A stretch of 64,000 nt of DNA, taken from Gaiellasilicea sp963745775 (GTDB lineage Bacteria; Actinomycetota; Thermoleophilia; Gaiellales; Gaiellaceae). Shown in pieces: positions 58,884-64,000 of the stretch. The stretch spans positions 1-64,000 of the forward strand of contig CAVUYY010000009.1 of assembly GCA_963745775.1 (NCBI GenBank), read 5' to 3'. Positions within the stretch are counted from its first letter, which is position 1; each line of letters opens with the position of its first letter. The position numbers were made by a program, and so were the translations under genes. Under the pieces are notes generated by a model, which saw only the letters and a list, made by a program, of their open reading frames with translations, did no database searches and was not told the DNA's origin.

Positions 58884-61431
58884 GTGCAGACGACCGCCGA
58901 GCTCCGCGAGGGCTTTCTCTCCTTCTTCGAGGAGCGGGCGCACCGCCGCTTTCCCTCCTGGTCGCTGATCCCGCCGCCCGAGGATCCCTCGACGCTCTTC
59001 ATCTCGGCCGGGATGCAGCCGCTGAAGCCGTACTTCTCCGGGGCGAAGCAGCCGCCGGCGCCGCGGTTCACGACCGTGCAGAAGGTGCTGCGCGCCGGAG
59101 GCAAGGACACCGATCTGGACGAGGTCGGCCTGACCGCCCGGCACGCCTCGATGTTCGAGATGCTCGGCAACTTCTCGTTCGGCGACTACTTCAAGGACGG
59201 CGCGATCGACTTCGCGTGGGAGTTCTCGACCGAGCAGATGGGGCTCGACGGCGACCGGATCTGGCCGACGGTCTTCGCCGGCGATCCCGCGCTCGGGCTC
59301 GGCGAGGACGAGGCGGCGATCGCCGGCTGGCAGCGGATCGGAATTCCGCGCGAGCGGATCGTCGGGCTGCCGCGCTCCGAGAACTTCTGGGGACCCGCCG
59401 GCGCGACCGGCCCCTGCGGCCCCTGCTCCGAGCTCAACTACGACCGAGGCGAGGAGCACGGCTGCGGCGAGCCCGACTGCGCGCCCGGCTGCGAGCGCTG
59501 CGAGCGCTTCCTCGAGTTCTGGAACCTCGTCTTCATGGAGTTCGACCTCGCCGCGGACGGCTCGCTGACCCCGCTGCCGAACCAGAACATCGACACCGGG
59601 ATGGGGCTCGAGCGCGGCGCGATGCTGCTCCAGGAGGCCGAGTCGATCTTCGACACCGACGGCTTCCAGCTGATCATGGACTGGATCGCGCGCGAATCGG
59701 GGGTCGCGTACGGCAGCTCGCCCGAGGCGACGAAGGCGCATCGCGTGATCAGCGACCACGGCCGGGGGATGACGTTTCTCGCCGCGGAGGGGATCACGCC
59801 GTCGAACGAGGGTCGTGGCTACATCCTCCGCCGGCTGATCCGGCGCGCCGTCACCCAGGCGCGGCGGATCGGGCTCGAGGGAGTGCACCGGCTGCCGGCG
59901 ATCGTCGTCGAGCAGGTCGGGCCGTGGTATCCCGAGGTCGTCGAGCACGCCGAGACGATCGAGCGCGTCGTCCGCCAGGAGGAGGAGCGCTTCTCGGAGA
60001 CGCTCGAGCGCGGGCTCAAGGAGTTCGAGGAGCTCTCGGACACAGAGGCGATCGGCGGCGCCGACGCATTCAGGCTCGCCGCGACCTACGGCTTCCCGAT
60101 CGAGCTGACCGTGGAGCTCGCGACCGAGCGCGGCCAGAGCGTCGACACGGACGGCTACGGCGAGGAGATGGGCCGCCATCGCGAGATCTCACGCGCAGGC
60201 GCCGAGTCGGGCGCGCAGCGCGCCGCCGACTTCGCGACCGGCGCCGGCTTCACGAGCGAGTTCGTCGGCTACGCCAAGACCGACGTCCTCACCCAGATCG
60301 GCGCGCTCGAGGAGCTCGGCGAGGGGCTCTTCCTCGCGAAGCTGCGCGAGTCGCCGTTCTACGCCGCCGGCGGCGGGCAGGTGACCGACGCCGGCGAGCT
60401 CGTCCACGAGGAGACGGGCGCGACGGCGACGCTGCGCGAGGCGCACCGGATCGGCGACGACCAGGCGCTCGTCTTCGAGGGGGAAGGATTCGCCGCCGGC
60501 GATCGCGTCCGCGCGGTCGTGCCGTGGTCGGTCCGCTTCCCGACGATGGCGAACCACACGGCGACGCATCTCCTCCACGAGGCGCTGCGCCAGGTGCTCG
60601 GCGAGCACGTCAAGCCAGGCGGGCTCGGCCGTCCGGCCCGACAAGCTCCGCTTCGACTTCACCCACGATCGCGCGCTCACGCACGAGGAGCGCGCCGAGG
60701 TCGAGCGGCTCGTCAACGAGCAGGTCTTCCAGAACCGTCCCGTCCGCATCTTCGAGACGCCGATCGACGAGGCGCGCAAGCTCGGCGCGCAGATGCTCTT
60801 CGGCGAGAAGTACGGCGAGATCGTGCGCGTCGTCGAGATCGACGGCTTCTCGCGCGAGCTCTGCGGGGGCACACACGTTCATTCGACCGCCGAGATCGGA
60901 CCGGTCGTGATCCTCTCGGAAGGGTCGATCGGATCGGGCGCGCGCAGGATCGAGGCGGTGTCCTCCGGCGAGGCGTACGCGGTTCTGAGCGGGCGGGCGC
61001 ACGAGGCCGAGGAGCTGCGCGTGGAGCTCGAACAGGCGCGGAAGCACGCGAAGGAGAAGCCGCGTGCCGCTGCGGGTCCCGAGTTCGTCGTCACCCGCGA
61101 GACCGCCGCCGGCGACGTGACCGTGCTCGTCGTCGACGTGACGAGCGGCGATCCGCTGGCGGTCTCCGACCGCCTGAAGCAGCAGCATGCGCCCGCGGTC
61201 GTGATCGCGGGTCTGCGCGAGAACGGGTCGGCGCAGATCCTGATCAACATGGACGCGTCGCTCGAGGGTCGCGGCGTGCACGCAGGCGACGTGATCCGCG
61301 ATGCGGCGGCGCTGATCGGCGGCAGGGGCGGTGGCCGGCCGACGATGGCGCGCGCCGGCGGGAAGGACTCGGAGCGGCTTCCGGCCGCGATCGCGCTCGC
61401 CGAGCGGACGATCATCGAGGCCCTGAAATGA
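58884..61431 (+). CDS. alaS: Alanyl-tRNA synthetase (one frameshift)
   Basis: About 849 residues from GTG. Catalytic domain: FISAGMQPLKPYF, RHASMFEMLGNFSFGDYFK, GPCGPCSELNYD, and GMGLERGAMLLQ. One extra G near 60630 shifts the frame inside the editing region, between NHTATHLLHEALR (His zinc ligands) and DKLRFDFTH; it resumes with ELCGGTHVHSTAEIG (Cys/His ligands) and the C-Ala domain (GGGRPTMARAGG). Stop overlaps ruvX. Confidence 0.95.
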
Positions 61432-61820
61432 GGGTGATGGCGCTCGACTACGGCGCCGCGCGAACCGGCGTCGCGATCTCGGACGCCACGGGAACGCTGG
61501 CGCGGCCACTCACGGTGGTCGAGCGGGCGGCGACGGAGGCTGGACTGCGCCGGCTCGTCGCGCTGATCGAGGCCGAGCAGCCCGAGCAGATCGTGGTCGG
61601 CCTGCCGCTGACGCTGCGCGGCGCGCGCGGGCTCCAGGCCGAGGAGACCGATCGGTTCGTCGAGGCCCTGCGCTCCGCGGTCTCCGTTCCCGTCGACAGC
61701 TTCGACGAGCGCTTCACGACGACGCTCGCCTCGCGCGACCCCGCCTCGAAGACGCCTGAGGACGCTCGCGCCGCGGCGCATCTGCTCGGGGCCTACCTCG
61801 CGTCGACGGCCGCCCGCTGA
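61428..61820 (+). CDS. ruvX: Holliday junction resolvase-like RuvX (YqgF)
   Basis: 130 residues. RNase H-like fold: ALDYGAARTGVAISD (Asp), IVVGLPLTLRG, and DERFTTTLAS (Glu). Members of the family are linked to rRNA maturation and junction resolution. ATGA overlap with alaS and TGATG overlap with mltG. Confidence 0.92.
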   Translation: MRVMALDYGAARTGVAISDATGTLARPLTVVERAATEAGLRRLVALIEAEQPEQIVVGLPLTLRGARGLQAEETDRFVEALRSAVSVPVDSFDERFTTTLASRDPASKTPEDARAAAHLLGAYLASTAAR

Positions 61821-62742
61821 TGGCGCCTCCGCGCTCGACGCGCGCGTACCGGTCACGTCCCTCCCCAAGGCGAGTCGCGCTTCGCCGTGGGTTGGCAGCA
61901 GGCTTCCTCGCGCTCTTCTTCGGTGTCGCGCTCTGGCTCGGCACGGGCGCCTTCGGCGACGCCGGGGAGGAAGAGGTCGCGCCGCCGGCCACGACCACGA
62001 CCGCACCGAAGCCGCCGCCGACGCTCAAGATCGTCTTTCCAGAGGGCTTCACCCGCAACGAGATGATCCAGCGCGTCGGGGTCGTCCGGAACATCGCCCA
62101 ACGCAAGCGAAAGATCACGCCGAGGCTCTCCGGCGCCAAGTACGCCGCCGCGTCGAAGGCCGCGAAGCCGCCGGCTCAGTTCCGCAGCGACGCGAAGGGG
62201 ATCGAGGGCTTCCTCTTCCCGGCGACCTACGAGTTCACCGCGAAGACGACGTCGAAGCGACTCGTCGCCGATCAGCTCGTCTCCTTCAACCGGAACTGGA
62301 AGAAGGTCGAATCTGCGCGCGGCGAAGGTCGAAGAACCTGACGCCGTACGACGTCCTGATCATCGCCTCGATGATCGAGAAGGAGACGATCGCGCCCGAG
62401 GAGCGCGCCAAGGTCGCCGCCGTGATCTACAACCGGCTGAAGGCGGGGATGCCGCTCGGGATCGACGCGACGATCCGCTACGGGCTCGACATTCCCGGCA
62501 CCGAGGCGCTCCGGGTCTCGCAGCTCGAGAGCGACAACCCGTACAACACGCGCAACCGGACCGGGCTGCCGCCGACGCCGATCGCGAATCCCGGGCTCGC
62601 CTCGATGCGCGCCGCTGCGAAGCCGGCGGACGCCGACTTCCTCTTCTTCGTCCGCAAGCCGGACAAGATCCACCACTTCTTCACGGCGAGCGAGTCGGAG
62701 TTCTTCGCCAAGGCGTGCGAGTACGGCTTCGGCTGCGGCTGA
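61820..62742 (+). CDS. mltG: Endolytic murein transglycosylase MltG (two frameshifts)
   Basis: About 305 residues. Membrane helix (about 25-45), Pro/Thr linker, LysM-like part (LKIVFPEGFTRNEMIQRVG), GIEGFLFPATYEFTAKTT. Two extra bases near 62310 and 62330 shift the frame before VLIIASMIEKETIAPEERAK (catalytic Glu), VAAVIYNRLKAGMPLGIDAT and YNTRNRTGLPPTPIANPG. It cleaves nascent glycan strands to set their length. It overlaps ruvX. Confidence 0.92.
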
Positions 62743-62745
62743 GCG

Positions 62746-63462
62746 ATGATCGGCGGCACGACGGGACTCGTCGGTCTGCTGCGCGATCCCAAGGTGAGCT
62801 CGCTCTCGCCCCGGATGCACAATGCGGCCTTCGCAGCGCGTGGCCTCGATCTGGCGTACGTCCCGCTCGGCGTTCCGCCCGAGCGGCTGGAGGACGCCGT
62901 TCGCGGGCTCATCGCGCTCGGGTTCCTGGGTGCCAACGTCACGACCCCGCACAAGAGAGCGGCAGCGCTGCTCTGCGACGAGGTCGAGGGCGGCGGCGAG
63001 TCGGTGAACACGCTCGTGCTGCGGAACGGGCGCGTGCTCGGCTCCAGCACGGACACGGCCGCGCTTGCAGACCGGCGTCCGAGGACGGCGGCGGTCCTCG
63101 GCGCAGGCGGCGCGGCTGCCGCGTGGATCGCCGAGCTCGAGTCGCGTGAGTCGCGTGTTCAGGTCTTCTCACGAAAGGGCTCGTGGCCGCCGCAGACGGA
63201 TGCGGCCGAGCTCGTCGTCCAGGCGACGCCGGTGAAGGACGAGCTGCTGTTCGAGCCGCGGCCGGGTCAGACCGTGGTCGAGCTTGCGTACCGCATCGAC
63301 GGCGGCGAAACCGCCCATGTCGCCGCCGCAAAGAGGGCCGGCTGCGAGGTGGTCGACGGGCTCGAAGTCCTGGTCGCGCAGGGGGCGGCCTCGTTCGAGC
63401 GTTGGACGGGGGTGCCCGCTCCGGTGGACGTGATGCGCGCCGCAGTAGGTTTGCGTCCATGA
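62746..63462 (+). CDS. aroE: Shikimate dehydrogenase
   Basis: 238 residues, shorter than the usual 270-290. SLSPRMHNAAFAARGLDLAY, NVTTPHK (catalytic Lys), SSTDT (Asp), VLGAGGAAAAWIAEL (NADP site), VVDGLEVLVAQGA. It reduces 3-dehydroshikimate to shikimate. Loops between the substrate and cofactor domains are trimmed. Stop overlaps the aroC ATG. Confidence 0.92.
   Translation: MIGGTTGLVGLLRDPKVSSLSPRMHNAAFAARGLDLAYVPLGVPPERLEDAVRGLIALGFLGANVTTPHKRAAALLCDEVEGGGESVNTLVLRNGRVLGSSTDTAALADRRPRTAAVLGAGGAAAAWIAELESRESRVQVFSRKGSWPPQTDAAELVVQATPVKDELLFEPRPGQTVVELAYRIDGGETAHVAAAKRAGCEVVDGLEVLVAQGAASFERWTGVPAPVDVMRAAVGLRP
63446..63451 (+). promoter_or_regulatory. -10-like element of aroC
   Basis: TAGGTT lies 7 nt before ATG 63459, inside the aroE 3' end. 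Confidence 0.3.
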
Positions 63463-64000
63463 CGCTCGGGCTGACGACGGCCGGCGAATCGCACGGGCCG
63501 GCGCTCGTCGCGATCCTGACCGGCCTGCCCGCGGGACTCGAGCTCGACCGCGCGGCGATCGACGGCGATCTCCGTCGCCGGCAGCAGGGCTACGGCCGCA
63601 GCCCGCGCCAGCAGCTCGAGCAGGATGCCGTCGAGGTGCTCGCGGGCCTCCGGCACGGGCGCACGCTCGGGACGCCGCTCGCGCTCGTCGTCCGCAACCG
63701 AGACCACGCGAACTGGGAGTGGGGGATGAGTCCGTGGCCACCGGAGGGCGAGCCGAGCGGGAAAGGGACGAAGCCGGTGACGCTCCCTCGGCCGGGGCAC
63801 GCGGATCTCGCCGGTTCGCTCAAGTACGGCCACGAGGACGTGCGGAACGCCTTGGAGCGCGCGAGCGCGCGGCACACGGCGGTGCTCGTCGCGGCCGGTG
63901 CCGTCGCGAAGGCGCTGCTGCGCGAGCTCGGGATCGAGGTGGCCGGTACGGCGCTCGAGGTCGGTGGCGAGACGGAGGAGCAGGCGCAGCGCGAGGCGAC
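63459..64000 (+). CDS. aroC: Chorismate synthase, 5' part (cut by the window end)
   Basis: 180 residues are visible, open at the right edge. LTTAGESHGPALVAILTGLP, DLRRRQQGYGRSPRQ, EVLAGLRHGRTLGTPLAL, RPGHADLAGSLKYGHEDVRN and ERASARHTA are classic. It makes chorismate from EPSP with reduced FMN. Overlaps aroE. Confidence 0.95.
   Translation, partial: MTLGLTTAGESHGPALVAILTGLPAGLELDRAAIDGDLRRRQQGYGRSPRQQLEQDAVEVLAGLRHGRTLGTPLALVVRNRDHANWEWGMSPWPPEGEPSGKGTKPVTLPRPGHADLAGSLKYGHEDVRNALERASARHTAVLVAAGAVAKALLRELGIEVAGTALEVGGETEEQAQREA

Overview
The window is strongly G+C-rich and densely packed. Most neighbouring genes overlap by 1-4 nt (ATGA, GTGA, TGATG), and many start codons are GTG. The order hisS-aspS ... 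alaS-ruvX-mltG-aroE-aroC is a known actinobacterial arrangement. Together with the Val/Thr-rich surface proteins, PxKF/PKD-type secreted proteins and many likely leaderless starts, it points to Actinomycetota, most probably class Thermoleophilia (Gaiellales/Solirubrobacterales-like). The class assignment is inference from style and gene order, not a database result.

Layout. 1-2.2 kb: end of a large secreted thrombospondin-type-3/PKD protein, badly broken by indels, closed by a perfect terminator. 2.2-6.1 kb: small unknown proteins, a FAS1 (fasciclin) protein and, divergent from it, an ECF sigma factor with its RskA-type anti-sigma factor. 6.1-8.4 kb: an LspA-like membrane protein, an osmoprotectant-type binding lipoprotein and a membrane protein. 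8.1-14.6 kb: a variable region bounded by a tRNA-Glu and a decayed copy of that tRNA's 3' end. It contains repeat proteins, a HAF-repeat protein and repeated non-coding elements, and I read it as an old tRNA-Glu island. 14.7-18.1 kb: a cupredoxin and an OmpR-type two-component system. 18.1-21.6 kb: glutathione S-transferase, a second ECF sigma factor, cyclodeaminase, a subtilisin-like protease and a GAF protein. 21.6-29.9 kb: cyclic-nucleotide genes (MFS-cNMP fusion, adenylate cyclase-ATPase-TPR, patatin-cNMP fusion, stand-alone cNMP domain). 29.9-30.4 kb: a candidate small RNA and tRNA-Gln. 30.4-37.9 kb: fatty-acid modification genes (two CFA-type methyltransferases, DUF1295, PlsC, DUF1365, FAD oxidoreductase, divergent desaturase). 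38-43.2 kb: SRPBCC protein, heterodimeric ABC exporter, uracil-DNA glycosylase, methyltransferase. 43.2-49.5 kb: histidine degradation (ftcD, hutH, hutU, hutI). The cyclodeaminase for the last step lies apart near 19.6 kb. 49.5-64 kb: small proteins, hisS, aspS, an RlpA-like protein, a candidate multibranched RNA, mnmA, a partner-switch sigma module, alaS, ruvX, mltG, aroE and the start of aroC.

Quality note. Thirteen reading-frame breaks inside recognisable genes, including alaS, mnmA, mltG and the sigma-F-type gene, are all single-base insertions. This looks like systematic assembly error, so those genes are annotated as CDS spans with a noted frameshift. Two stretches (1-2119 and 23785-24408) carry so many breaks that I list them as pseudogenes, although error is also possible there.

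The most unusual items are two candidate structured RNAs (54723-54886 and about 30158-30284), the tRNA-Glu island, the cyclic-nucleotide locus, the lipid-modification cluster with an ECF-like promoter, and the widespread leaderless-promoter pattern.
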